From Lithodes maja (Eukaryota; Arthropoda; Malacostraca; Decapoda; Lithodidae): a DNA stretch of 64,000 nt. Within the stretch, counting starts at the first letter, position 1. Every line of letters starts with the position of its first letter. Of this stretch, positions 1 through 9,760 are shown in pieces. The position numbers and the translations under genes were made by a program. Under the pieces are notes generated by a model, which had not been told where the DNA came from, searched no databases, and saw only the letters and a program-made list of their open reading frames with translations. The DNA is taken from contig JBAKBP010007140.1 of the NCBI GenBank assembly GCA_037953745.1, positions 1-64,000 of the forward strand. Reading direction: 5' to 3'.

Positions 1-2
1 GG

Positions 3-122
3 GGGTATGGGTTACCTTGTACCAGTGCATGTGGAACCTGTCAAGAGGAATCCTGTGAAAACCCCAATAATCAAACTTTAGCAGAAGAGGATCATGAAGA
101 CAGTGATGGTGATGAATTTTAA
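3..122 (+). CDS. C-terminal end of a Cys-rich protein (partial, 5' end outside window)
   Basis: Frame 3 is open from the first base to a TAA at 120-122. The 39 residues contain a compact cysteine cluster (PC..AC..C....C) followed by an acidic tail rich in Glu and Asp. I recognise this arrangement as the tail of a group of invertebrate proteins with a CXC-like cysteine-rich C terminus, often of uncharacterised function; that is recall of a pattern, not a search. No splice acceptor can be judged because the exon starts outside the window. The following 450 bases look like 3' untranslated sequence. It could instead be the end of an unrecognised transposon protein. Confidence 0.45.
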   Translation, partial: GYGLPCTSACGTCQEESCENPNNQTLAEEDHEDSDGDEF

Positions 123-200
123 GGCTGGTATGTGCCAATACAGTTTTATGTCAGAAGTTGCGACTGTGATTTTAAAACAACCACCCCGTGCATTCACCTA

Positions 201-374
201 TGACGTCACGCTGACGTCATATGATGTCATGTAGACTATTTGGGGTGGTGTGAACTTCATGTATGACACATCCCATTTTATTAAAACTGATTGCCTTCAA
301 TATATTCTGAGATATTTGGCTTTTTTGGCTAAAATTAGTGTGTAATGACATTGTATGACATCATTTTGACGTCA
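201..374. promoter_or_regulatory. Cluster of TGACGTCA palindromes
   Basis: Perfect TGACGTCA octamers lie at 201-208, 212-219 and 367-374, with the near-match TGATGTCA at 222-229 and an ACGTCA half-site near 379. TGACGTCA is the CREB/ATF site in animals. The cluster lies downstream of the stop at 122, so a function in the 3' region is unclear and it may be part of an old repeat. Confidence 0.25.
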
Positions 375-580
375 CTGTAACGTCATAAGTTTTCATTAAG
401 CTTATTTGGTTAATTGGTGTCATGTTTCTATCTGTTGGTAATACATTTATGGGGTCTAAAGTGAACCAGACAGTTTTTTGTAGTACATTGAAATATGGAA
501 GTCGCCATCTTGAAATTATGCAAATTAACCATGTTCCCGGGGGCGGATTTTGGGAGACTTTGTTTTCTTTTTCTAGAACA

Positions 581-700
581 CTATAGGCCCTCCTGATACA
601 CTATAGGCCCTCCTGATACACTATAGGCCCTCCTGATACACTATAGGCCCTCCTGATACACTATAGGCCCTCCTGATACACTATAGGCCCTCCTGATACA
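581..700 (+). repeat. Minisatellite, 20-bp unit, 6 exact copies
   Basis: The unit CTATAGGCCCTCCTGATACA occurs six times in perfect head-to-tail register from 581 to 700, with a short partial unit on each side. There are no spacers. Absence of any difference between units suggests recent expansion or homogenisation. Confidence 0.97.
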
Positions 701-2190
701 CTTCCATAAAAAAACAACTTTTGTATAAATTATTTTGGGGTCAAACCGTATATTGACCTGACTATTCCTATATTGCATAGAATCTTCTAATGACAGCCAG
801 AATAAACTGCCATAATGTCAAAGGGTTACGTATAGAAGTACAAATAGTGACGTTAACTTACAGTAATAAGTTGCTATAAAACTCTTGATTGGTCATATCA
901 ATTCAATAGTACATAAGAAACTACACTTCTATTTCAATCATACTAGTTGTCCTTCCATACATACAATCACGGAGTGTATAGAAGTAAAGGAGGTAGTGGT
1001 TATTTTTTGGCCTATTTATATCATTGTAAACTATTTTATAGTTTCCTCTTTAGACATCCATCAAGCCTTAAAAAAAAAAAAAAAAATAGGCACCCCTTTA
1101 AGATAAATTTGTATGTTTTTCGGCAGAAAAATGTTCCTGGCAAAGGCCGGTTCCTCATAGAATTACAGGCTCGCTATCGCTAGCCAGGACACAAATTGAC
1201 ACCTAAATTAAATGAAAAGTCTAAATATTGACGAAGAAACTGGACGAAAGGTCTTAAAATCGTTAAGTTATGGGCCGAACGTCTTAAGATATCCTAACTA
1301 ATGGGGGATACAAATGAGGGAGAAAGGAGACCAATATAACGACCTATCTCCCCTAAATGTAATAAGCTGTACACTAGACACACAGACGTTCCGTATTATT
1401 ATACAACCTTTTCACAACTAAATATTTGAATAGTGTAATTAGTTATGGATAAACCAAACCCTTGCGAGCATCATGTACAGTTGGCCACATCATTTCTGGT
1501 CCTCGTCGTGATCTTATGTATGAAAGTAAAATGAGTATGAATGGATTGCGAGTGTGGTTTCTTGTAATTATCAGTTTGACTAGATCAGATGAGTTAATCA
1601 CTGCATAAGAAACCACACTCGTAATACAGTCATGCGCATTATATTTCCATTTGTAAGATTAGAGAAAGGAACAGAACGTATGTAGCCAACTGTACACTTG
1701 ACACACAGACGTTCTAGTTTATTATGCAACCTTTTCACAACTATATATTTGAATAGTACCGGTATAATTTGTTATAGGTAAGCCAAACCTTCGTAGGCAC
1801 GATATTATAGTAGCCACACAGACCCTCACGACACATAACACGAATCTTGATAACTATATTTCATCCCAACTGAATTTAAGGGGGTTGTCTGGAGACCCTT
1901 CTCCCTCGCCCCATTAGTTTTGAGATTTAGAGACATTCGCTTCATTAATTTGGCGATAATATTTTTTGTCCCATATTTTGTGTCAATGGTAAGATCTTTC
2001 GTGCCATTTAGGAGTCGATTTTTTTCTGGCGAGTGATCGTTAACCTGTAATTTATGAAGAACCAGCCTTCGGCCGGCACATTATTCTACCGAAAAGAATG
2101 AACATTTGATCTTGATCTACTATAATGGATGTGTTTGAAAAATAATAGATATAGATAAATACAAAACAATAAAATAGAATTTCCGAGACT
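701..2190. other. AT-rich stretch without a recognisable gene
   Basis: No coding sequence supported. It holds an A-run near 1070-1086, the direct repeat pair described separately, and pieces near 1120-1200 and 1990-2090 that resemble the terminal parts of the small inverted-repeat element at 3185-3368 (shared words such as GCTATCGCTAGCCAG). Confidence 0.6.
1367..1800. repeat. Pair of ~105-110 bp direct repeats around a 15-bp inverted repeat
   Basis: The segment 1367-1470 recurs at 1690-1800 in the same orientation with substitutions and small indels (both begin CTGTACAC.TGACACACAG-like and end in a CCAAACC..CG.G.CA-like stretch). Between them lies a perfect 15-bp inverted repeat, CGAGTGTGGTTTCTT at 1549-1563 and its complement at 1607-1621. 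The layout resembles an old non-autonomous element, but no target duplication was identified. Confidence 0.7.
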
Positions 2191-2239
2191 TTGGACAATG
2201 CGGAACTAATTTTAAATTCCGACCCAGACATGAAGACAG

Positions 2240-2660
2240 TGTGTGGAGTCAGCTGCCATTCACACGCCCATCACCCATTACACAGCATTACAATGGTATA
2301 TTTAGAACATCGCCTTCTCTCAGAACACAATCCCACCCATATACTGTCCAGCTCTCCAACTCAGGAATTAACAAATGTTCTCAGTCAAATTCTACTCAAC
2401 ATGTAAACTCTGAAACTCTCTCCCTTAAACTATCTTTCCCTCATCCTATACCTTAAACTATCTTTCCCTCATCCTATACCTTAAACTATCTTTCCCTCAT
2501 CCTATACCTTAAACTGTTTCAAACTTTGTGTCCAGCTATTTTGCTTGAAACGTATCTTGAATTTGTCTTTCTGTTACACTTTCAATTTTGGGGGGATGGG
2601 GGGGGGGGGGGGGGCAGGGAACTTGTTTCAGGCAGCTTTGCCTTTTGTCTCCATCTTACA
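2240..2660 (+). pseudogene. Eroded 3' end of a non-LTR retrotransposon RT
   Basis: Around 2320-2400 the plus strand encodes a TQSHPYTVQLSNSGIN-like stretch, matching the conserved C-terminal TSSHPY.V.LSN.RVN-type segment seen in the better copy at 52.95-53.54 kb on the other strand. Downstream words such as a CAATTTTGGGGGGATGGG-like stretch also recur near 4430. It is a short, frameshifted remnant. A 28-bp tandem repeat has expanded inside it and a long G-run lies near 2590-2613. Confidence 0.5.
2424..2507 (+). repeat. Tandem repeat, 28-bp unit, 3 copies
   Basis: Three identical 28-bp units (CTTAAACTATCTTTCCCTCA + TCCTATAC) at 2424-2451, 2452-2479 and 2480-2507, followed by a partial fourth. 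The unit lies in the region homologous to the RT tail, so it is a local expansion of retrotransposon sequence. Confidence 0.95.
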
Positions 2661-2699
2661 ATTAGGAAAACAATGTCTCGGATAAATTAAAGTGACTGA

Positions 2700-3184
2700 A
2701 GCCTTTCACTGGGCAGCAAAAGGGGCTGTGATCAAATGAAACAAAACAACAGGTACTTGTCTGTAATATATCTTACCAAGACCAAAAACAGCAGAAATGG
2801 CTGTTAATGAAGAATGGATGTACCCAAACCCACCATGGCACATACGGTATACCTCCAAGGATAACATACTGGTCATATTGGTTACTAAAAAATAAATAAA
2901 ATCAAACACGTCAACTGAGAATAATATTGGTTTGTAATGTCTATGAGAAAAAAACAAAAACAATAAATAACACACACTATCTCTCTCTCTTTCACTGTGT
3001 TGTTATCAGAGGTACTATAGGTGGTAATGGCGTTGTTGTGAAGGTGTTGGTCGGTATTATCATAATGGTGTCTCGGCTATGTGGCCTTAAGGGAGCCCAC
3101 CTGCTTTGTTTTATCTCCTTTTCTCTCTTTCTCTGGCTTGTATCCATTTGACCCCATTCAGCCTACTGTTTTAAGACGTTTATT
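2700..3184. other. No gene recognised
   Basis: AT-rich sequence with short A-, TC- and GT-rich runs. Short open frames on both strands lack any recognisable motif, and no repeat with a defined end was found. Confidence 0.5.
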
Positions 3185-3368
3185 CCCATCCAAGTGTCAA
3201 TTTTTTACTGGTGAGTGGTAGCGGGCCAGCATGTTTGTTTTAAACATTTTGACAGCAGGCTAAATTTGTAAAATTTTTGATAGAAAAAAATTCTCCGGCG
3301 AAGCCGGATTTCTTCATATAATGTTGGGTCGCTATCGCTAGCCAGAAATAAATCAACACCTAGATGGG
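3185..3368. mobile_element. Small inverted-repeat element (MITE-like, ~184 bp)
   Basis: The ends CCCATCCAAGTGTCAATTTT and the complement of CAACACCTAGATGGG form an imperfect inverted repeat of about 40 bp (CCCATC.A.GTGT.ATTT.TT.CTGG...GT...AGCG). The interior is AT-rich and non-coding. Related fragments occur near 1120-1200 and 1990-2090. The target duplication is uncertain. Confidence 0.55.
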
Positions 3369-3539
3369 GATAAACGTTATAAAACAGTTGGCTGAATGGG
3401 GCCGAATGGATACAAACCAGAGCAAAAGAGAAAAAGAGAACAATACAAAAAAGCCGGTGACCCCCCTTAATACTACTAGACAAACACCATTATGCATTCT
3501 ATTATTAGGCCTTTGGGACTTTGTTGTGGAGAATGTAAC

Positions 3540-3660
3540 GCATCTTTCCTTCATCCTATGACTTAAACTGCTTTAAACTTCGTGTGTCCATGCATTTTGA
3601 CCCCAACGTTCCTTGAATTTGACCCTGATACTCGTTAGGCCTTTTGTCTACTTCACACAC
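3540..3660 (+). pseudogene. Second eroded non-LTR RT C-terminal fragment
   Basis: The plus strand at about 3553-3615 reads SYDLNCFKLRVSMHF-like, corresponding to the YDLN.FK..VS.H segment at the very end of this RT family; the 53-kb copy reads LNCFKLRVSRHF. Only the last few dozen codons survive. Confidence 0.5.
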
Positions 3661-4269
3661 AGAGAACAAAATAATCTAAGGTGAAGCCAATGATTTAGGG
3701 GGATTGTGTATGAATAACGTTCCGAATGCTGGAGTGCTTGCTTTTGGCTGGTTTCTATTATATGTATTCTTTCCCTGTCATCTCTGTTCCCTTTCCTAGG
3801 TTTCTTGCTGATCCTCCCTACCCCTTTAAGTCATTCAATACCGATGACGTCCTTTACATTATATTCTGGCAACTAATAGACGATTCTATTCAGCTTAAGA
3901 CGTCTACACAATAACAGACTGTAGACTATCTTATATATACCTTTCAGCTAACATATATCTTTCCGAGGCTTCAAATAAATATGATATCAGCAGTACTGAA
4001 AGGGTTATGGGAGTGGCTGACCGGATGGTGATACCGATATAACTTGTTCCATTTAGGGAGGTCAGAAACCGCAACCCATAACCTCTGTAACTCAAAAAGG
4101 GCTAGAGCAAATGGGCTGTAACTTTCCACACCTAATCCCTGGCTGACCTTTCCCAAATGGCAGATATATTAGCTCGATAACTCTAGTTGTTTATGAGTTC
4201 AAGAGGTTAATGTTCAAGAGTTTTGGCCTACTTATTTGGAATAGCGTGTAGGCTTGCAACTCAGCTTCT

Positions 4270-4510
4270 TACAGCCGTCTTTCTTCCACGCAAAAAGTAA
4301 ACTCAGGAACTCTCTCCATCAATATGTATATTCTGTATCCAGCTATGACTCAATTAAACTGCTTCAAGCTTCACGTGTCCCAATAGTTTGACTCTAACGT
4401 ACCTTGAATTTGGCTCTCTATTGCTCTTTCAATTTTGGGAGGACACATGTTACAGGCAGCTTTGGCTTTTTTCTCCTCCATAAACAAAAGGAGGCTAGGA
4501 ATCCTCCTCC
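4270..4510 (+). pseudogene. Third eroded non-LTR RT C-terminal fragment
   Basis: Translation around 4277-4390 gives an SFFHA-KLRNSL...SSYDSIKLL-like series that aligns by eye with the LWNSLP...SSYDLN.FK end of the RT family. The following 100 bases match those after the 2.24-2.66 kb copy, including the CAATTTTGGGAGGA stretch, so 3' untranslated sequence is shared. Confidence 0.45.
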
Positions 4511-4662
4511 CCTTGTAAAATTATCCTACTCAACTAGACAGAGAAAGGGGCGAGGGTACGCGAACGTGGTCCCTGACTCAAAGAATTGGAACCTTAAAGG
4601 TTTCTGTTCAGGCTCTGTATTGAGTTCCCCCCCCCCCCCTTAGCAATGGGGTATATGCATTC

Positions 4663-4686
4663 ATGTATATATATATATATATATAT
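4663..4686. repeat. (AT)n microsatellite, left half of the Gypsy target
   Basis: Alternating AT directly abuts the TGTTACGG end of the minus-strand Gypsy LTR at 4687. The matching (AT)n tract resumes at 52907 beyond the other LTR, so the element appears to have inserted into one AT tract. Confidence 0.85.
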
Positions 4687-4825
4687 TGTTACGGATCTGG
4701 ACCTCAGCTGCTCAGAGACGGGACAATAAGAAAGAATGATCCACACCAGCACCTTGTCTCCTATACAAGCAACCTAACGCGCAGCAGAAAAGAGCAAACA
4801 AACGCTTCCAGACTCTTCTCAGGAC

Positions 4826-5060
4826 TTAACCCTCTCCGACAAATGACGCGATTTTGAGCTTATTGGGGATACTTGAAAACCTTTGTTACCATCAGGGGTA
4901 TTTAGAAACTTTTATTTTAGTTATTTCAACCTCTGCAGTTGTCTTTGAGTTAGCTGTGGGCAGAACACTAATTTTGGAGAGGTAATTATAAGAGTGAGAG
5001 AACTCTATTTTTTATTGCTAATCTGGCAACCTCTGCGTCATAAGTGCGTGAAAGGGTTAA
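4826..5060. mobile_element. TTAA MITE, ~231 bp family, copy 1
   Basis: Bounded by TTAA at 4826-4829 and 5057-5060, with imperfect terminal inverted repeats starting CCCTYTC and sharing ATGACGC at positions 16-22. The other LTR has a single TTAA at 36762-36765 at the same point, which proves insertion with TTAA duplication. About 85-90% similar by eye to copy 2 at 52625-52856. No coding sequence. TTAA duplication suggests the piggyBac superfamily. Confidence 0.92.
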
Positions 5061-6458
5061 GGTGCTCCACTGCCCTGCTTCCCCTTTGAATGTTATCTAA
5101 AGTGGAAAACTACCATAGCCTACTAAGCTATAAAAAGACAAAAACCCAACACCGAGATGGCAATGCTGGGGGGATAATTAAACTGGCTCAACAGACAAAG
5201 TACTAGCAAACATGTGAAAGCAAAAGGAGTAGCAACCATACTTCGAGCAACTAGGCTATGCACAATCTCGACAGTACCCACCGTGTGCAACCAGCCTACG
5301 GTACCCAACTCCCGATGCAAAAGAGTTGTAACACAATATCAATATCTATATCAAAAGCTAACTACCAATACGAGGTCGGGTCCTGTGACTCTCAAACCTC
5401 GGGGTGTTATTAGTGGAGGTTGCGAAATGGGCTACCCGGGATAACTACAGGGCTGATACAAGCCAACTATGTACGAGCGTACTGCAAAAGCTTCCTCCTA
5501 ATAACACGCCAGTATTCAATCCCAATTGAGCCAGTACCACCGAATGGGTAAACCTCCCTTAAGACGGTTGAACCCGTAGAGTTCACCTCCCACTACTCAT
5601 TAATAACCTTCGGTGGTCCCGTGGCTACAACTGGGATCACTAACTGAAGTTACTTTACTTTACTTTAATGATAAACTTTCTTTACCTGGCTACTTGGCAA
5701 TCCGTTCCAAGAGTCGAGAGTGGGGCACCCAAAACGATGGTGCAGAGCCGCCAACGGTTCCTGCCGGGCAGCAGACACTGACGGGGTTAATATGTGTATG
5801 GGTAATGTGGGTGTGTGTTGTGTGTACTGTACTAGGGAATATACAGCAACCCGACAGGAACGTCCCGGCTTTCAACAAAGGCACAAACTGAGAAAAAAGT
5901 AAGTTACATTAATATATAATATGATTATAATAGAACTATGATTAAAATCTAGGACTTCCACTAATATTACATCAAAAACAAACAAACAAGCACAAAAATA
6001 TAAAGTCCCACGAGGTTAGATCACTGGGCACCTCGCTTGTGGGCGTCTGAACTGGAAGTGAAGTAAAGCGTGCGTCATACAGAGCCCGAACGTTGGAGGA
6101 CAAGTTCCCAAATAGGATGACTTGCAAATTTTTACCGAATACAGCCGAGACTCTCCCGAAATTTGAAGATTACGAACATGGCCCGAACGAGTTCAGAATA
6201 ATATCCGATAGTCAAGAACGACCTACGACAAAATCTCGAACAACTACCGAACATGAATCGAACTTACACTCGTTATGCAAAGAATGATTTTCGACCATAC
6301 CCGAATCATCAGACACAGATCCGAATGACATTGGAATGCTTTAGGATAATTAACCGAACTTAACCGATGAGATGTCGACAAACAACCGATAGAGAAGAAC
6401 ATTATGAGAACAACATCAGACTGTTTTACGACTGTAGCAAGATTTTTTTTACCTGCCC

Positions 6459-6500
6459 TATATAAAGAGATGGGTTGGCTCACACCCCACCAGTCTCAAC
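6459..6500 (+). promoter_or_regulatory. Candidate TATA promoter inside the TAA-flanked element
   Basis: TATATAAAG at 6459-6467 is followed about 25 bases later by CAGTCTCAACTC, an initiator-like stretch. The related element at the window end has TATATA at 63714 followed by TCAGTCTCACTCC, so both the pair of signals and their spacing are shared. Here no open frame follows, so it is likely a relic. Confidence 0.45.
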
Positions 6501-6959
6501 TCTTCTGTTACGTATCTTGATCCTCAAGTGGTTAACTTGATGAATCTAGATAGCACAGAGATATATATTAAGGTATCAGTCAGCTGAAGGCAAAACGAAA
6601 GTAAAATCTAATAACATTATTTCCTGTTGTTGCTTCCTTTCCTTTTGGATCTTAGGACTTGGTATCCTTTATTGACTGATACTCTTTAATTATGAAAAAA
6701 ATACTGAAACTAATTAAAGTCATGTAGTATTTTTAAAGAATTATTATTTAACCGAAGCTTAGTAGGCTATGGTTATGAACCGAATAAGTTATAATTATCT
6801 AAAGAAGGACTATTAATTATATATCAAGTCTTGAAAGATACATATTAAGGTAAGAATATTTCTGTCTCTTACCCTTTTGTAAATGAATAGATAGTTTTCT
6901 TATATCATGTCCTTTTATTTATATTTAATGTAGTTATTATTCTTGGTTCTTGTCTTACG

Positions 6960-7551
6960 TTAACCCGGCAAGCGCGATAGGCCTCACGGAAGCAAGACCA
7001 TAAAAAAAGCTTTCCCAAAAAAAAAAGGGCATATCAAAACAAAGGAATTTGTCTCTAGGTGAGATAATTCCCCTCCAGTACTCATCCATGTAAATCTCAC
7101 CCACCCCCCTCCCCTCCTTCCCCACCTCCCCTCCTCAATTATCACCTATTTTCCCTCTTATTATCATCATTTATCGGTTATTTTTCTCTCCCGCGATAAT
7201 GTAGCACAAGTGGGTTGCAGAAAAGATCGTTATGTAACACCCAGACACCGGCCCACACCGCCCCGCTCGTCTCAGTTACCTCACAGACAGTGAGAGAGGA
7301 GGGTTGCCTCTGGCTCTCTGGAGATTATGACCGGGTGGCCAATATCTTCGTTTTTCACCACCCAAATGCTTTTCCCACTTATTTTAGCACTCTTGAAGGT
7401 TCATATATACATCATATATGTAAAATAAAAGCATACCGAAAACAAATAATGCTCTATATTGTAAATATAACGAATTCTGTCAGAATCCAAGGCTAGAAAT
7501 GCACAAATAACTACCCTAGCCCCTAGGTCTATTTAGCGCTTGTCAGGTTAA
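6960..7551. mobile_element. Diverged TTAA MITE nested in the TAA-flanked element
   Basis: TTAA at 6960-6963 and 7548-7551 with inverted ends TTAACCCGGCAAGCGC and TTAACCTGACAAGCGC. The interior (pyrimidine-rich CCTCCCCTCCTTCCCC stretch, TTATCACCTATTTTCCCT, then a TGACC..CCAAA segment) is a diverged relative of the MITEs at 12235, 35038 and 51930. Confidence 0.75.
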
Positions 7552-8160
7552 TAGTATTATATTATTATTATCAGGATTAATATCAAAGTCACATAAAAAG
7601 TTAGATATATATTTAATAATTAGATAAATGTATTTCTTAACCACGTAACATTGAAGTTTGATTATGAGTAAATTAAGTTACAGGATCGCTTCATAGATTC
7701 GATTCAGGTCTCATTCAAATAATATGAAAAGCAAAAATAATATTTTGAAGCTAAAAGAATTTTCTTCAGCTTAGGAAATCACTAGAAGTAACATTAAAAC
7801 AGCCATGTTAGTCTAAGGCGATATTACTAATATTACTAATACCGTTCTTTTTCTTACCAGCAATGTAAGCTTAATTAAAAGAAAATTAAAGAACTCGCAA
7901 GTATTAATATAAAACAATAGTATTACTTTTATCATAACCCAATTACTTAAAGAGTTGCTTTAGTCCACAAGTCAGTCAACTAAAATAGTTAAGTACATAA
8001 TAGTAGCAGCGTTAACGTTAATTCCCAATCACATATCTCACTAACCAACATACTGTAAGTGTTTACACCGAACACACACTTATATAATCATCAAGATTAT
8101 AGTTGAGTTGAGATAAACAAGATACATCGAGCAGACATCCAAAATTATTCGTATATTTGT
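7552..8160. other. AT-rich interior of the TAA-flanked element, no gene
   Basis: Very AT-rich with scattered ATTA runs and no open frame of note. It is internal to the element at 6067-8661. Confidence 0.6.
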
Positions 8161-9135
8161 CTGAATTTGATCGTAACTTGTTCTGAAATATCGTAACTCG
8201 TGCGAGTTATATTCTGGAATACGAGGGATTCATCGTGAATTTATCGAAGTTTTGTCGGGAATTGTGCCGGATTTGTTCGGTAGTTCCAAACAACATCGGC
8301 AATGGAAAAAAGTACCGAACAAGTCCCGAATCAGAAGAACGAACAAAGAATTAATCCTAACAAATACCGAACGAGTTACGAATAAATCCCGACCAACATC
8401 CGACCATTTTGTAACGGTTTTTGGTCCCGAATGTTCGTGGAAAGTTAAGGCCTCCCTTAACTTTTGGCCAAACCCCTCGAATGTCGGCTACACACCTGAA
8501 CAACATCAGACCAACCTCAGACCAACCCAGGACTAGTCAGGAACTTATGCCGAATTGTTCGGAATATACCCGACCGACCGGAATGAAATTTGATTTTTTT
8601 GTGCAAGTCATCCTGGTCGGGAATTTGTCCTCCAACGTTCGGGCTCTGTATGACGCACGCTTAAGTGACTGGCTAAACACAAGAAGTGTCCATTTCCCGC
8701 CCTTTTTCCCCAACAGATGGCGACACTATCGAGGTAATTGTCGTCTGTATCTGTTTACAATATCAAACCAGTTCACCAAGACACAGCACAAGAATTATAC
8801 ATATTACTTCATATTACTTCAGAATCACAAAGACAGCTGCCTTCCAAATCACATGAAAACACCGAAACGAAGCGCTTCACATCAAACTCACTTAGACAAC
8901 AAAAAGGTTCAGTGAAGGCATGAAGCGACGAAGCGCTTCATCACGGAACTCACTTAACCAAAAAAGGTTCACAGTGAAGGCATTAAGTGATATACAGCAA
9001 GATCGGTATGAAAAGTAAAGAAAAAGAAAACCTCACAATGAGAGACAAAGAAAGAACATGGCCGCTCATGGCATTATGCTATTAAGTATATAAGTAAGAG
9101 CTTTCAATTACATTAATTACCTGATCATTGTGACA

Positions 9136-9165
9136 CCCTCACACGGGGGAAAAGTTTTGGAGCTA
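9136..9165 (-). other. Polypurine-tract candidate of the minus Gypsy
   Basis: On the minus strand a GTGTGAGGG stretch immediately precedes the TGTCACAATG start of the 3' LTR. It is short and not perfectly purine, but its place is right for plus-strand priming. Confidence 0.5.
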
Positions 9166-9342
9166 TAGGACAAAACTGTTTTCGCTCACTGTACACACTG
9201 CAAATACTACCTGCACCATATACTGTACCACCAACGGCAACAATATTTTCATTGTTTTTTTTTTTTGTGTTTTTTTTATAATTTTAACATGAGTATATAC
9301 ACTTATACAGCTTACAACTACACGGCCTGCTTGCTCAACCAA

Positions 9343-9760
9343 TCACACCTCAGAGTGCTCCCGAGACAAGCAATCAGCCAGTACATTATCTACGCCTTTT
9401 ATGTGCCTCACATCTAAGTGATACTCCTGCAACATTAAACTCCAGCGTGTAAGTCGTTGGTTCTGAAACTTGAACTTGCTCAGGAATTGCAAAGGGTGGT
9501 GGTCTGAATATATTCTGAGCACGGGCCCATATGGCGGCAGATACACAGCAAAATGGTGGAGGCTTAACATTATAGCTAGCAACTCCTTTTCTATTACTGA
9601 ATAGTTCTTCTGAGCGCTGTTAAAAAAATTTGAGAAATATGAAATAGGGTGCTCTACCTCATCACCAAACTCTTGCAACAGCACAGAGCCGGCGCCAACA
9701 TTGCTTGCGTCTACGGCCAAGGCAAAGGGCCTATTAAAGTCAGGGGCACGTAAAATAGGG
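9343..9760 (-). pseudogene. Minus Gypsy pol: RNase H segment
   Basis: Minus-strand translation shows the RNase H opening with VDAS, the E of the IEKELLAI motif, a YSDHHPLQFL motif and the C-terminal ADCLSR typical of Ty3/Gypsy. RNase H here is the last pol domain and lies about 200 bases from the 3' LTR, so integrase does not follow it as it would in most Gypsy elements. The frame is open for 125 codons but is cut upstream by the non-LTR insertion at 9761. Confidence 0.85.

Larger units (their letters stand above)
6067..8661. mobile_element. TIR DNA transposon with TAA duplication (Harbinger-like, non-autonomous)
   Basis: Perfect 37-bp terminal inverted repeats start AGCGTGCGTCATACAGAGCC; similarity continues imperfectly for about 25 bp more. 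TAA at 6064-6066 and 8662-8664 flanks it, and the other LTR has a single TAA at 51652-51654. A 3-bp TAA/TTA duplication is typical of PIF/Harbinger, though other 3-bp families exist. No transposase is visible. Both sub-terminal zones are packed with CCGAA/TTCGG words. A related element starts at 62974. Confidence 0.85.
4687..9135 (-). repeat. 3' LTR of the minus Gypsy (with insertions)
   Basis: Matches 36621-37136, 50870-51929, 52501-52624 and 52857-52906 almost end to end. Interrupted by a TTAA MITE (4826-5060) and a TAA-flanked TIR element (6067-8661). It keeps the empty sites of insertions present in the other LTR: GAAATGGG at 5424-5431, TTAA at 8954-8957 and TTAA at 9082-9085. Relative to the other LTR it lacks about 160 bp near 5888. 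Confidence 0.88.

Noticed and set aside
581..700. Regular short repeats that could suggest a CRISPR array
   Set aside because: Units are directly adjacent with no variable spacers, and the sequence is clearly eukaryotic.
5613..5891. Short frames conserved in both Gypsy LTRs
   Set aside because: Conservation is explained by LTR identity at insertion; reading frames differ between copies after small indels.
8252..8915. Open frames of 94 and 164 codons
   Set aside because: They run through sub-terminal repeats and the terminal inverted repeat of a DNA transposon and across its junction with the LTR; no recognisable protein.
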